DNA of 64,000 bases from Vibrio sp. HB236076 (lineage in GTDB: Bacteria; Pseudomonadota; Gammaproteobacteria; Enterobacterales; Vibrionaceae): positions 620,001-684,000 of the forward strand of contig NZ_CP162601.1 of the NCBI RefSeq assembly GCF_040957575.1, written 5' to 3'. This document shows positions 55,793 through 64,000 of the stretch, one piece after another. A program made the position numbers and the translations under genes. Under the pieces are notes generated by a model. The model saw only the letters and a program-made list of their open reading frames with translations. It did no database searches and was not told the DNA's origin. Every line of letters begins with the position of its first letter. Positions within the stretch are counted from its first letter, which is position 1.

Positions 55793-56656
55793 TTACTGCG
55801 TTTGTAAGCGGTAAGCGGTTAACGTGTTGGCCAGCAAGCAGGCGATGGTCATCGGACCCACGCCCCCTGGCACGGGAGTAATGGCGCTCGCCACCTCACT
55901 GACTTCATTAAACGCGACATCGCCCACCACTTGGGTTTTTTCGCCGTTTTGGATGCGGTTAATTCCCACGTCGATCACCACCGCACCCGGTTTGATCCAA
56001 CTGCCTTTGACCAACCCAGGGCTGCCCGCAGCGACAATGACAATATCGGCCATGCGTGTGAGCTCGGCGGTGTTGGTGGTGTGCTTGTGAGCCACCGTCA
56101 CCGTACAGTCGCGTTGTAATAACAGTTGGATCAGCGGCCTACCGACAACATTCGAGCAGCCGATCAGCGCGACTTGCTTACCGCGAAAGTCGTCTATCTG
56201 TTCTTCGAGCAGCAACAGGCAGCCCAGCGGCGTACAGGGGATCAAGCCGGGTAATTGGTTGACCAATCGGCCGACATTACCAAGGGTAAAACCATCGACG
56301 TCCTTGTGTGGCGCAATAAGTTCAATGATTTTTTTGCTGTCGAGATGCATAGGCAAAGGCAGCTGAACTAAGATCCCATGTATGTTGTCATCGCCATTGA
56401 GTGACTCAATCAGCGCAATGAGTTCGGCTTCTGGCGTTTGCTCATCGAGGTGATGAGCGAAGGTCGCCATGCCAACCTCAGTGGTGGTGCGGATTTTGTT
56501 ATTGACGTAAATCTCACTGGCCGGGTCTTGCCCAACCAGTATGACGGCGAGGCCGGGCTTTTGGGCACCGGCCACACACAGGGCTTTAACCTCTGCGGCC
56601 ACCTCGCGCTTTAGTCGCTCAGCACGCGCTCGGCCATCGATACGCCGAGCGCTCAT
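55793..56656 (-). CDS. folD: Methylenetetrahydrofolate dehydrogenase/cyclohydrolase FolD
   Basis: FolD oxidises 5,10-methylene-THF to methenyl-THF with NADP and hydrolyses it to 10-formyl-THF. The 287-residue chain shows SEIYVNNKIRTTTEVG with the catalytic Lys, GILVQLPLP, DVDGFTLGNVG, and the NADP loop IGCSNVVGRP with PVPGGVGPMT at the end. I start at the ATG at 56656, which overlaps the etfA stop (TGATG); a GTG one codon earlier is possible. Its place in an ETF operon suggests a specialised paralogue for methyl-group catabolism; the housekeeping copy would lie elsewhere. Confidence 0.95.
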   Translation of the reverse strand: MSARRIDGRARAERLKREVAAEVKALCVAGAQKPGLAVILVGQDPASEIYVNNKIRTTTEVGMATFAHHLDEQTPEAELIALIESLNGDDNIHGILVQLPLPMHLDSKKIIELIAPHKDVDGFTLGNVGRLVNQLPGLIPCTPLGCLLLLEEQIDDFRGKQVALIGCSNVVGRPLIQLLLQRDCTVTVAHKHTTNTAELTRMADIVIVAAGSPGLVKGSWIKPGAVVIDVGINRIQNGEKTQVVGDVAFNEVSEVASAITPVPGGVGPMTIACLLANTLTAYRLQTQ

Positions 56657-57579
56657 CACAAGGCCTCCGTCAGTTTGGGGACCAGGTCAAATAAATCACC
56701 GACTAAGCCGTAATCAGCAATTTGGAAAATAGGCGCATCGGGGTCGTTGTTGATGGCGACGATGACTTTTGAGTCTTTCATGCCAGCAAGGTGTTGGATG
56801 GCGCCGGAAATACCACAAGCGATATAAAGGTCTGGTGCGACGACTTTCCCGGTTTGGCCAACTTGCCAATCGTTGGGGGCATAACCTGCATCGACAGCGG
56901 CTCGCGAAGCGCCTACCGCGGCATTGAGTTTGTCTGCCAGGCTGCGAATTAGGCTGAAATTGTCTTCGGAGCCGACCGCGCGGCCACCAGAAACGATGGT
57001 TTTGGCCGATGACAGCTCAGGCCCTTTATTGGCTGAGACTTTGTTTTCGACCCAGGTCGATGGGCTCGGTAGATCAACTGCGGCGAGGTCTTGTACCGCG
57101 GCGGCGGGTCCGGTTGTCGCCGGTTCAAAGCTTGCCGCGCGCACGGTGAGTACTTTGACGGCGTCGCGGCTTTGCACGGTTTGAATGGCATTACCAGCAT
57201 AGATTGGACGCTGGAAAGTATCTGGGCTATCGATGGCAATCACATCACTGATGATCATGACATCGAGCAGTGCCGCCACTCTTGGCAAGAGGTTTTTGCC
57301 ATCACTGCTGGTTGCGGCAACGATGTATTGGTAGCCTTCTAATTGGCTGATGAGGGCCGCACATGGCTCGGCGAGGCGCTGACCCAATAGCGGGCTGTCA
57401 GCGGCCAGTACTTGGCTCACCCCGTCAATGGTCGCCGCGCTGGCAACGGCATCGGAGAGGTTTTCTCCCAAGCAAAGTAACGTGACCTCACCCAGTGCTT
57501 TGGCGGCATTGACCACGCGAGCGGTGGTGTCTAACACTAAATTGGATTGGTTGAGTTCGGCTAGGACTAAAACAGACAT
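56656..57579 (-). CDS. etfA: Electron transfer flavoprotein, alpha subunit
   Basis: EtfA carries FAD and passes electrons between dehydrogenases and ETF:QO. The 307-residue protein has the family domain 1 at the N-terminus and the FAD-binding C-terminal domain from about residue 180 with the conserved [52 protein letters not shown] and [21 protein letters not shown]. The start overlaps the etfB stop (TAATG) and the stop overlaps folD. This is one tightly coupled operon. Confidence 0.96.
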   Translation of the reverse strand: MSVLVLAELNQSNLVLDTTARVVNAAKALGEVTLLCLGENLSDAVASAATIDGVSQVLAADSPLLGQRLAEPCAALISQLEGYQYIVAATSSDGKNLLPRVAALLDVMIISDVIAIDSPDTFQRPIYAGNAIQTVQSRDAVKVLTVRAASFEPATTGPAAAVQDLAAVDLPSPSTWVENKVSANKGPELSSAKTIVSGGRAVGSEDNFSLIRSLADKLNAAVGASRAAVDAGYAPNDWQVGQTGKVVAPDLYIACGISGAIQHLAGMKDSKVIVAINNDPDAPIFQIADYGLVGDLFDLVPKLTEAL

Positions 57580-58340
57580 TAGAGCACCTCCGCTTCGTTT
57601 TTGAGTTTATCAATTAATTGTTCAATCGAGTCGACTTTGGTTCCCGCTGCGCGAGTCGGGGGGGGAGTGGTTGTGATGACATTCAGACGAGGCGCTAAAT
57701 CAATACCGAGTGAATCGGCGCTGATTTCTTCTAATGGCTTGCGCTTGGCTTTCATAATATTGGGCAGGGAAGCAAAGCGCGGCTCGTTGAGGCGCAAGTC
57801 CACGGTCACAATACTTGGCAATGCCACATCCAGGGTTTGCAAACCGCCATCGACTTCGCGAGTGGCGCGAGCCATGCCGCCTTCGACCTCAAGATGAGAG
57901 ATAAAACTCGCTTGGCTCCAACCGAGTAGGGCAGAGAGCATTTGCCCGGTGGCATTCATGTCGTTATCGATCGCCTGCTTGCCGGTGATCACCAGCTGAG
58001 GCTGCTCTTTGTCGACGATAGCTGCCAGCAGTTTGGCCACGGTTAAAGGTTCGATGTCTTGATTGACGTCATCGCCACTGAGGATGAGCACCGCGCGATC
58101 GGCGCCCATCGCCAGGGCAGTACGCAAGGTCTCTTGAGCTTGTTTGACGCCGATGGAGACGACGATCACTTCGTCGGCGATGCCTTTTTCTTTTAAGCGG
58201 ATCGCTTCTTCAACGGCGATCTCATCAAAGGGGTTCATGGACATTTTGACGTTGGAGAGATCGACACCCGTACCGTCTTCTTTCACTCTCACTTTGACGT
58301 TGTAGTCAATGACACGTTTTACCGGGACCAAAACTTTCAT
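57579..58340 (-). CDS. etfB: Electron transfer flavoprotein, beta subunit
   Basis: EtfB binds AMP and forms the heterodimer with EtfA. The 253-residue chain from the ATG at 58340 (GAGGT upstream) begins [19 protein letters not shown] and has [27 protein letters not shown] and the recognition-loop region [26 protein letters not shown] that docks dehydrogenases. It is the first gene of the operon. Upstream are two palindromic sequences that may bind regulators, one of LacI type. Confidence 0.96.
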   Translation of the reverse strand: MKVLVPVKRVIDYNVKVRVKEDGTGVDLSNVKMSMNPFDEIAVEEAIRLKEKGIADEVIVVSIGVKQAQETLRTALAMGADRAVLILSGDDVNQDIEPLTVAKLLAAIVDKEQPQLVITGKQAIDNDMNATGQMLSALLGWSQASFISHLEVEGGMARATREVDGGLQTLDVALPSIVTVDLRLNEPRFASLPNIMKAKRKPLEEISADSLGIDLAPRLNVITTTPPPTRAAGTKVDSIEQLIDKLKNEAEVL

Positions 58341-58606
58341 ACTAAACCTCACTTAAATTCGCTGGCATAAGGGCCTAGTCGCCACTTATGCTTTCCTTTG
58401 CTGCTGTATTTCCATATCGAGAGAGTGATCCGTTTGACAAGACGCCTTGCCAAGCGCGAAACCCAATGCCTCATTGTTGGTGCAATGTGCGCCAGACCAC
58501 ACATCGGTGCGTTAGGGCTAATGCAATAGATTTGCCATCTCAGCCACAAAGAAGCGGCCAACCGGTTGCTTAAACATCGTCCGTATTGGCCGGTGAGCAA
58601 ACTTAT

Positions 58607-58622
58607 ATGGAAGCGGTTCCAT
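58607..58622. promoter_or_regulatory. LacI/GalR-type operator-like palindrome upstream of etfB
   Basis: ATGGAA and TTCCAT flank GCGG. Read on the other strand this fits the LacI-family pattern WTGNAANCGNTTNCAW at all fixed positions. It lies 267-282 bases ahead of etfB. Confidence 0.5.
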
Positions 58623-58655
58623 TTTGTCACTTTAGTTGAACGGGTTAATAACATC

Positions 58656-58670
58656 ACCAATCATATTGGT
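58656..58670. promoter_or_regulatory. ACCAAT-CAT-ATTGGT palindrome upstream of etfB
   Basis: A perfect 6-bp inverted repeat around three bases, 316-330 bases before etfB. The binding protein is unknown. Confidence 0.4.
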
Positions 58671-59161
58671 TATTCACTAATGAATCGCAATTTTATGATT
58701 TTTTATGCTACTGAATAGGCAATTATTAATGATTTGTCAGTTTGTGGAGCGTTAAAAATGACGGCAATAGCGGTCAATATCGGTGACTGAATCTAGAACA
58801 AAAAGTTATTTAAAAGGTACAAGTATGCCAAATTGATATAAAAATGGCCTAGTATGACAACGTTTTTATAAATTGATTACAACCTTTTCACTTTAATGAA
58901 ATTAATTAAAATAATTTCACGCACCAAATTGTAACGATTCAAGGCCTAACTTGGGGCAGAGTTTGGTTATCTTTGTCTGGTATACCGAAGGGAAAAAAGG
59001 GGCGAATCAATAACGAATACACAGGGAAAAGCGTTTTATCGCGTTGAGCGCCAGTGACGAGCGAGCGGTTGATTATCGACAAATGATCTTATCTTCGGCA
59101 AGTGAGTCTGTGTCTTTTCAGTATACCGGGTGGTATCAAGAGAGCGACACTAAAGCTAGGG

Positions 59162-59689
59162 TTACAGTGGGCTTTCAATATTGAGCTGCTGGTAGAGCTG
59201 CACTAAGGTCAACGACAAGGCTGAAATCAATACCTGGGTTTGTCGCTCTTTTTGCATCGCCTTGAGGTTGTCGTCCATATTGGGCAGGTTGAGCTGGTGT
59301 TGGGCTTGCTGCGCGACCATGGCCATCGATGGGATTTTTTCTAAGCGTTGTAGCAAAGCAAACGAGGTAAAATGGTATTCATCGACTTCGCGGTTGAGCT
59401 GCTGACTGAGCTTGAGAATGGCATCAATGTCTTGAAAGGTTTGGTTACTCAAAACGCCAAGGCCGAGTAACAATTTGAGTCGAACTTGGACATCCGCTAA
59501 GGGACCTTGCTCGCCAAGCAGTGGGCCTACCACAGATTGAACGGCGAAATCGTCTTTTAAAAATACCCGCTGAATTAACTGATCAATGCCTTGGGTGAGG
59601 ATATCGACGGCACTGACAAAAAAGCCGCGTAATGTGGGCGATTGTTCTAGGCGCTCTAGGATGTCGTTATCACTAAGTTGTTGTTGCAT
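59162..59689 (-). CDS. mtlR: Mannitol operon repressor
   Basis: MtlR represses mtlA and mtlD in enteric and Vibrio species. The 175-residue all-helical chain has the family features ERLEQSPTLRGFFVSAVDILTQGIDQLIQRVF, GPLADVQVRLKLLLGLGVLS and NREVDEYHFTS. There is no typical helix-turn-helix, as is normal for MtlR. It is third in the mtlADR order, 211 bases after mtlD; that gap holds a terminator which points the other way. Confidence 0.93.
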   Translation of the reverse strand: MQQQLSDNDILERLEQSPTLRGFFVSAVDILTQGIDQLIQRVFLKDDFAVQSVVGPLLGEQGPLADVQVRLKLLLGLGVLSNQTFQDIDAILKLSQQLNREVDEYHFTSFALLQRLEKIPSMAMVAQQAQHQLNLPNMDDNLKAMQKERQTQVLISALSLTLVQLYQQLNIESPL

Positions 59690-59807
59690 AAGACTGAAAA
59701 TCCAAAGCTATGCCATTTGCATAGATCAATCAGGGTAAAAGAGAAACGGTTCAATTTGGGGTGCGGATATTACAATGGGTTTTGGTATATCGCAATCCTT
59801 GTTGTCT

Positions 59808-59847
59808 GAGATAAACAGAGTGCGCTCACCCTGTTTATCTCTTTTTT
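59808..59847 (+). terminator. Strong + strand terminator in the mtlD-mtlR gap
   Basis: GAGATAAACAG and CTGTTTATCTC form a perfect 11-bp stem with a 12-base loop, followed by six T on the + strand. On the - strand no T-run follows, so it does not stop mtlD. Confidence 0.8.
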
Positions 59848-59900
59848 AACGTTTTATCTTCGCTCGTCCTTAAAAGGGCGACGGATAAATGGTTGCGAGC

Positions 59901-61046
59901 TTATAGTGCTTGGTATAGCTCGGCGACTTTTTTGACGATCTCGCCGTCTTGCTCTAGGCCGCTTACTTTTGCCAGTGCCGCTTCAACACCAAGGTCTTTG
60001 ATGTCTTGTTGTAGCTCAACAGATTGCGGGTCGTCGGCGTTGTTGTATTTCAGCGCTGCGGCGACGCCGTGTAAGATGGCATCGTTAGCGGTGTTGTATT
60101 CAATCGTGCCGAGTAGTGGCTTGATCAAACGGTCATTGGCACCCAGTTTGCGCAGCGGTTGACGGCCAACGCGATCCACTTCGTCAAGCAAGTATGGGTT
60201 GGCAAAGCGGCCAAGGATTTTTTCGATGTAAGCGCTGTGTGCTTCACGGTCGAACCCGTAGCGATTGATCAGTACTTCACCGCTTTCTTGCATCGCTTGC
60301 TTCACTACGCTGCGGATGTCTTCACGCTCGATGGCTTCGCGAATGGTGTTGACGCCGTTTAAGCAGCCAAGGTAAGCGGTAATGCAGTGACCGGTATTGA
60401 GAGTAAACAGCTTACGCTCAACAAACGCCATCAGGTTGTCAGTCTTTTCCATGCCAGGAATATTAGGGATATCGCCAACAAACTGAGTTTGGTCAACGAT
60501 CCACTCACTAAAGCTTTCTACGGTAACGTCGAGCGGGTTATCGCTCGCTTCTGCCGGTGGCACGATACGGTCAACCGCTGAATCGACAAAGCCAATGTAT
60601 TGGTCTGCAAAAGAGCGCGCGCTCTCAGACAGCTGTGCGTACACCTTTTCTTTGAGGAAGGTGGTGCCGCGAACCATGTTTTCACAGGCAATGATGTTCA
60701 ATGCTGTGGTGTTTTGCGCTTGGCAACGAAGCTCAATGGCTTTTGCAACACTGGATGAAATAATTTCAAGGACGGTTGGACCAACCGCGGTGGTGATCAA
60801 ATCGACTTTCGCCATCGCTTCAACAATTTCAGGCTTGTTTGAGTACATGGCCGTGACATTGTTGACGTCTTGGAAAACGCAGTCTTCGCCGACCACTTTA
60901 ACTTGGTATGCTTGGTCTTGGATCAAACGGTCAACGACAGTCTCGTTAACGTCGGCGAAGGTGACGTGAATACCCGCATCTGCCAACAGTTTACCGATGA
61001 AACCACGGCCGATGTTACCTGCGCCAAAGTGAATTGCTGTGTTCAT
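59901..61046 (-). CDS. mtlD: Mannitol-1-phosphate 5-dehydrogenase
   Basis: MtlD oxidises mannitol-1-phosphate to fructose-6-phosphate with NAD. The 381-residue chain starts [23 protein letters not shown], the cofactor loop, and shows [19 protein letters not shown], the catalytic-region [16 protein letters not shown] with Lys and His, and ends with a helical domain. It follows mtlA by 92 bases with an internal terminator between. Length equals that of E. coli (382). Identification is secure. Confidence 0.96.
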   Translation of the reverse strand: MNTAIHFGAGNIGRGFIGKLLADAGIHVTFADVNETVVDRLIQDQAYQVKVVGEDCVFQDVNNVTAMYSNKPEIVEAMAKVDLITTAVGPTVLEIISSSVAKAIELRCQAQNTTALNIIACENMVRGTTFLKEKVYAQLSESARSFADQYIGFVDSAVDRIVPPAEASDNPLDVTVESFSEWIVDQTQFVGDIPNIPGMEKTDNLMAFVERKLFTLNTGHCITAYLGCLNGVNTIREAIEREDIRSVVKQAMQESGEVLINRYGFDREAHSAYIEKILGRFANPYLLDEVDRVGRQPLRKLGANDRLIKPLLGTIEYNTANDAILHGVAAALKYNNADDPQSVELQQDIKDLGVEAALAKVSGLEQDGEIVKKVAELYQAL

Positions 61047-61073
61047 GATGGATACCTACTTAATGAGTATTGG

Positions 61074-61115
61074 AAAAAGAGGCCAACAGCGCGTTGGGGG
61101 TGGCTGTTGACCTCT
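61074..61115 (-). terminator. Internal terminator between mtlA and mtlD
   Basis: On the - strand AGAGGTCAACAGC pairs with GCTGTTGGCCTCT (one mismatch), followed by five T. It lies just after the mtlA stop and before the mtlD start, so it would lower mtlD relative to mtlA. Confidence 0.82.
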
Positions 61116-61138
61116 GCTTAGGAGCGAGTTTGTCCTAA

Positions 61139-63022
61139 TTAACCGAGAATTTTCAAGACTTCGTTGACGTCGTTGGTTTGCGTCAAGATGTCGATGGCAT
61201 CTGGGTCGTCAAGGGCATTCGTAATCGTTGTGATAACTTGAATGTGTTCGTCGTTTTTCGCTGCGATACCGATAACTAATTTAGCTACGTCATCTTCGTC
61301 GTCAGTAAATTGAACACCTTCGCGGTACTGACAAATCACAATACCAGTTTCACGAACTTTGTCTTTAGCTTCAACAGTACCGTGTGGGACGGCGATAGAT
61401 TCACCGAGGTAAGTCGGAACCAGTTTTTCACGTTCAAACATGGCGTCAACATACTCAGACTCCGCATAACCCATGGCAACAAGTTGCTCACCGGCAAAGC
61501 GAATCGCTTCGTCTTTCGTACTTGCTGTTAGGCCAAGGTGGATGTTTTTCGCTTGCAGTTTGAAAACACTACCTGACTCTTCAGCCGCTGGCGCTTCTGG
61601 AGCCGCTTCTGGTGCAGGTGCCGCCGCTGGCGCTGCTTCTTTTTGCAGTTCAGCAATCAGATTGTTGTACGTGTCACCGTCTAGGAAGTTAGTCAGTGAA
61701 ATGTGCTGAGCGTTTGGCGCGTGTTTGCGAGCACGGTCAGTCAGGTCTTTGTGAGTGATAACAATGTCAACGTCTTGTGGCAAGCTGTTGATCGCCATGT
61801 TCGTCACATCGATATCAAGACCGGCTGTTTGGACTTTCTTACGCAGCAGACCTGCACCCATTGCACTTGAACCCATACCTGCGTCACAAGCAACGATGAT
61901 GCGGTTAACTGGGCCGTTAGTTTTGATGGTTTGGCCTTTTGAAGACGCTTTCATGTCTTTCATTTGCGCAGTGGCTTTTTCGATGTCGTCTTCTGAATCC
62001 GTCGCTTTTTGCGTTTTCATTAGCAGCGCAGCAACGATGAAGGAAACCGCGGTTGCAGCAGCGATAGAAAGCAATACGCCAACGATAGACGCCTTAGGAG
62101 TCATCAAGAGTACCGCGAAGATAGAACCTGGAGACGCTGGAGACACAAGACCTGCGTTGAACATAGTCAGTGTGAATACGCCTGTCATACCACCAGCGAT
62201 CGCCGCTAGGATAAGACGTGGGTTCATCAGAATGTATGGGAAGTAGATCTCGTGGATACCGCCCAAGAAGTGGATGATCGATGCACCACCAGCCGTTTGA
62301 CGAGCAGTACCTTTACCAAACACCATGTAAGCCAACAAGATACCAAAACCAGGACCTGGGTTTGCTTCGATAAGGAAGAAGATCGATTGACCCATGTCAT
62401 CAGCTTGTTGGATACCAAGCGGAGTGAAGATGCCGTGGTTGATGGCGTTGTTCAAGAAGAGAACTTTCGCTGGTTCAACAAAGATTGAAGTCAGAGGAAG
62501 AAGACCAGCGCTGACTAGGACATCAACACCTGCAGCAAGGACGTTAGATAGGCCTTTGACAAATGGACCGATAACCATAAAGGCGATGATCGCACAGATC
62601 ATACCAATGATACCGGCAGAGAAGTTGTTTACCAACATCTCAAAACCACTTTTTACTTTACCGTCAACTTTTTGGTCAAACGTTTTAATTGCCCAGCCAC
62701 CAAGAGGACCGACAATCATTGCGCCCATGAACATTGGAATGTCAGTACCGACAATCACACCCATGGTCGTGATAGCACCGACAACGGCGCCGCGTTCGCC
62801 ACCGATTAATTTACCACCGGTGTAACCGATGAGTAATGGCAGCAAGTAAGTGATCATTGGACCAACGAGTTTTGACAAAGTCTCGTTAGGAATCCAACCT
62901 GTTGGAATAAATAGTGCGGTGATAAATCCCCATGCAATAAAGGCGCCGATATTCGGCATGACCATATTGGAGAGGAAGCGGCCAAAGTTTTGCACTTTGA
63001 TCTTAGCTTCTGGTGAAATCAT
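61139..63022 (-). CDS. mtlA: PTS mannitol transporter, EIICBA
   Basis: MtlA imports mannitol and delivers it as mannitol-1-phosphate. The 627-residue chain is the full fused form: the membrane EIIC domain (residues about 1-345, with GFITALFIPTGWIPN and LGGIHEIYFPYILMNPRL), EIIB (about 370-460) with the phospho-Cys in IIVACDAGMGSS, an Ala/Pro linker, and EIIA (about 485-627) with the phospho-His in VPHGTVEAKDKV. A long upstream region has two CRP-like boxes. MtlS-type antisense control is possible. Confidence 0.96.
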   Translation of the reverse strand: MISPEAKIKVQNFGRFLSNMVMPNIGAFIAWGFITALFIPTGWIPNETLSKLVGPMITYLLPLLIGYTGGKLIGGERGAVVGAITTMGVIVGTDIPMFMGAMIVGPLGGWAIKTFDQKVDGKVKSGFEMLVNNFSAGIIGMICAIIAFMVIGPFVKGLSNVLAAGVDVLVSAGLLPLTSIFVEPAKVLFLNNAINHGIFTPLGIQQADDMGQSIFFLIEANPGPGFGILLAYMVFGKGTARQTAGGASIIHFLGGIHEIYFPYILMNPRLILAAIAGGMTGVFTLTMFNAGLVSPASPGSIFAVLLMTPKASIVGVLLSIAAATAVSFIVAALLMKTQKATDSEDDIEKATAQMKDMKASSKGQTIKTNGPVNRIIVACDAGMGSSAMGAGLLRKKVQTAGLDIDVTNMAINSLPQDVDIVITHKDLTDRARKHAPNAQHISLTNFLDGDTYNNLIAELQKEAAPAAAPAPEAAPEAPAAEESGSVFKLQAKNIHLGLTASTKDEAIRFAGEQLVAMGYAESEYVDAMFEREKLVPTYLGESIAVPHGTVEAKDKVRETGIVICQYREGVQFTDDEDDVAKLVIGIAAKNDEHIQVITTITNALDDPDAIDILTQTNDVNEVLKILG

Positions 63023-63160
63023 GCTTGTTCCCCGTTTTGATGTTCAATGGTTTACGTTGGTTGACTCAGGTGAGTCTTTATTGGTTTGAGTGAAATTTAG
63101 CACAGTCGGCGCAAGTTTAAAGGGATGAGAAATTTTTGTGATCAATCGTCTAATAAAGAA

Positions 63161-63306
63161 GCACTATTTCGGCAGTTTAGTGATCTGTGTCTCAAAAATG
63201 GAGGTAATTATGATACAAAAAGGCGTCACTTTATAAGTCAAGGTGTACTTTATTGATTCGAATCACACAAATACCAATTTTTCTTTGTTTATTTGTGTGA
63301 TTTTGC
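63161..63306 (+). ncRNA. mtlS: Candidate MtlS-like antisense RNA
   Basis: In V. cholerae the sRNA MtlS is transcribed opposite to the mtlA 5' leader. Here the + strand has TCTAAT as a weak -10 (63149-63154) and a 13-bp stem (AATCACACAAATA with TATTTGTGTGATT, 63261-63302) with a modest T-run. A transcript of about 120-150 nt would overlap the mtlA leader. The ends are guesses; I cannot show similarity to MtlS itself. Confidence 0.35.
63261..63304 (+). terminator. 13-bp inverted repeat, possible + strand terminator
   Basis: AATCACACAAATA (63261-63273) and TATTTGTGTGATT (63290-63302) pair perfectly with a 16-base loop, followed by two more T and GC. Part of the right arm is also the left half of a CRP box. 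Confidence 0.45.
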
Positions 63307-63310
63307 TCAC
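63296..63310. promoter_or_regulatory. CRP box 1 upstream of mtlA
   Basis: TGTGA and TCAC are separated by TTTTGC, matching the CRP dyad. It lies about 280 bases ahead of the mtlA start. Confidence 0.65.
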
Positions 63311-63347
63311 TTAACAGGCGCTTTGGAGCTTGGTGAAATTCTAAAAA

Positions 63348-63362
63348 TGTGATCTATGTCAC
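63348..63362. promoter_or_regulatory. CRP box 2 upstream of mtlA
   Basis: TGTGA and TCAC are separated by TCTATG. A second close match to the CRP dyad, about 330 bases ahead of mtlA. It could also act on the sensor kinase side. Confidence 0.6.
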
Positions 63363-63430
63363 TTTTGGGGGGTGATTTCATCGCAGCCATTCGTCATTGT
63401 GTAATTTACGACCTCAATTTTGTAATTTTA

Positions 63431-64000
63431 CTACATTTGATCTCGATCTCTATTTGGTTGATTTATTGAGCGGTTAGGGGCGGTTTGTTGACTAAAATCC
63501 AACCAAATACTGCGGCCTTGAGGATGCTTTTGCACTTGATAAGACCATTGTTGTTGGCGAATAATCCGCTCGGCGAGCTCGAGTCCTAAGCCAAAGCCCA
63601 ATTCCGCTTCCTTGGAAAGTTCACTTTGATTGTGGTTGACGATTTCGAGCTCAGAGCCCTGCTGTTTGATGAGTACGTGACCGCAGTGCGTGTGTTGAAA
63701 AGCGTTGCGAATTAAGTTGCTGATCACGATGCGCGCTAAGGTCTTGACACACAGGCAAGTATAAGGCGTGGTGATGATGTCGACGTGAACCGGTTTGTCT
63801 TTACTCAGGTAATCGAGTTCATGAGCGATTTGCGATACCAGCTTATCCAACTCGAGGGATTGAATGGGCAGCTTTTCGTTGGTGCGGCGATTGAGCCACA
63901 GCAAGGTTTCGCACAAGTCGGTCATGGTTAGCCCAGCGCGTTGGATGCGGTTTAATGCACTCTCTTGTTTGTCTTGAGTGTTGGGCAGTGCAATCATTTT
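63431..64000 (-). CDS. Sensor histidine kinase, C-terminal part (5' end outside window)
   Basis: The visible 189 residues are the end of a two-component sensor kinase, continuing beyond the right edge. The ATP-binding domain shows an N-box (NLIRNAFQHT), a weak central part and a Gly-rich G2 motif (GFGLGLELAERI), while GLTMTDLCETLLWLNRR is the dimerisation helix following the phospho-His, which is outside the window. The typical DxGxG sequence is not obvious between the N-box and G2, as in several QseC/PmrB-like short ATP lids. Its input signal and partner regulator cannot be told. The last residues (NRSINQPNRDRDQM) are polar. Confidence 0.8.
   Translation of the reverse strand, partial: KMIALPNTQDKQESALNRIQRAGLTMTDLCETLLWLNRRTNEKLPIQSLELDKLVSQIAHELDYLSKDKPVHVDIITTPYTCLCVKTLARIVISNLIRNAFQHTHCGHVLIKQQGSELEIVNHNQSELSKEAELGFGLGLELAERIIRQQQWSYQVQKHPQGRSIWLDFSQQTAPNRSINQPNRDRDQM

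Larger units (their letters stand above)
58341..59161. other. Long gap between mtlR and etfB
   Basis: These 821 bases carry no convincing gene; the short frame ending near 58660 has no coding signature. The part 58640-58920 is AT-rich. It includes two palindromes upstream of etfB, at 58607 and 58656, and no strong terminator for mtlR. The remaining sequence shows nothing I can interpret. Confidence 0.55.
63023..63430. other. Control region upstream of mtlA
   Basis: This 408-base gap holds two good CRP dyads (63296, 63348), a palindrome TGATTCGAATCA (63254-63265), a candidate - strand TTGACT element (63237-63242) with weak -10, and a 13-bp inverted repeat at 63261-63302. The long 5' leader and + strand hairpin fit MtlS-like control. 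Confidence 0.6.

Noticed and set aside
58349..58660. 103-codon frame ahead of etfB on the - strand
   Set aside because: Composition is not protein-like, it overlaps palindromes and the etfB start, and the frame has no ribosome site.

Overview
The window is a piece of a gammaproteobacterial chromosome, most likely from the family Vibrionaceae. The gene sets and orders obgE / yjjPB / folA / surA-pdxA-rsmA-apaG-apaH / lptD, leuDCBA / PAP2 / VC2487-type glycosyltransferase / leuO / acyl-CoA ligase / ilvIH, and pykF / DeoR / glmS are those I know from Vibrio. Backbone base composition looks close to 50% GC, which fits some Vibrio species and halophilic relatives such as Salinivibrio; I cannot fix the genus from sequence alone. 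No rRNA, tRNA, integrase, transposase or CRISPR array is visible.

Layout. 1-9.3 kb: end of obgE, the two-subunit exporter yjjPB, folA, and the leftward envelope/maintenance operon lptD-surA-pdxA-rsmA-apaG-apaH. 9.3-11.7 kb: djlA and a secreted DUF547 protein. 12.1-17.2 kb: leuABCD, read leftward behind a classical leucine attenuator whose 19-residue leader peptide carries five Leu codons. 17.4-29.1 kb: PAP2 phosphatase and glycosyltransferase, an SDR/DJ-1 pair with its LysR regulator, leuO, an acyl-CoA ligase, ilvIH with a structured leader, and a small membrane ORF. 29.3-33.9 kb: pykF, a DeoR regulator and glmS. 34-38.6 kb: an AT-rich accessory island just behind glmS. 38.7-52.8 kb: a variable region with LysR regulators, a porin, a Fur-controlled TonB receptor with an esterase, a BKACE/aminotransferase pair, an asparaginase-like half protein, an SDR/DUF1097 pair and a lone iron-type ABC ATPase. 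53-58.3 kb: an etfBA-folD-purU-ETF:QO operon joining flavoprotein electron transfer to one-carbon oxidation. 59.1-64 kb: mtlA-mtlD-mtlR and the end of a sensor kinase.

How parts work together. leu, leuO and ilvIH form the branched-chain amino acid block. The etf operon can take electrons from an unseen methyl-group dehydrogenase to ubiquinone while FolD and PurU turn the released methylene-THF into formate. The mtl genes import mannitol as the phosphate and oxidise it to fructose-6-phosphate under CRP control.

The most unusual items are: (1) two loci, 11.73-12.05 kb and 19.02-19.57 kb, of strictly 10-bp-phased ACTGT repeats in both orientations, sharing a 92-bp block with about five differences; (2) the AT-rich island behind glmS, with a membrane-anchored DUF4041/T5orf172 protein, a HEPN-type protein with an R-x4-H motif, and an overlapping HTH/membrane gene pair, which may be an undescribed defence cassette; (3) an intergenic candidate small RNA with a CRP box between the porin and an esterase; (4) a probable MtlS-like antisense RNA region ahead of mtlA.
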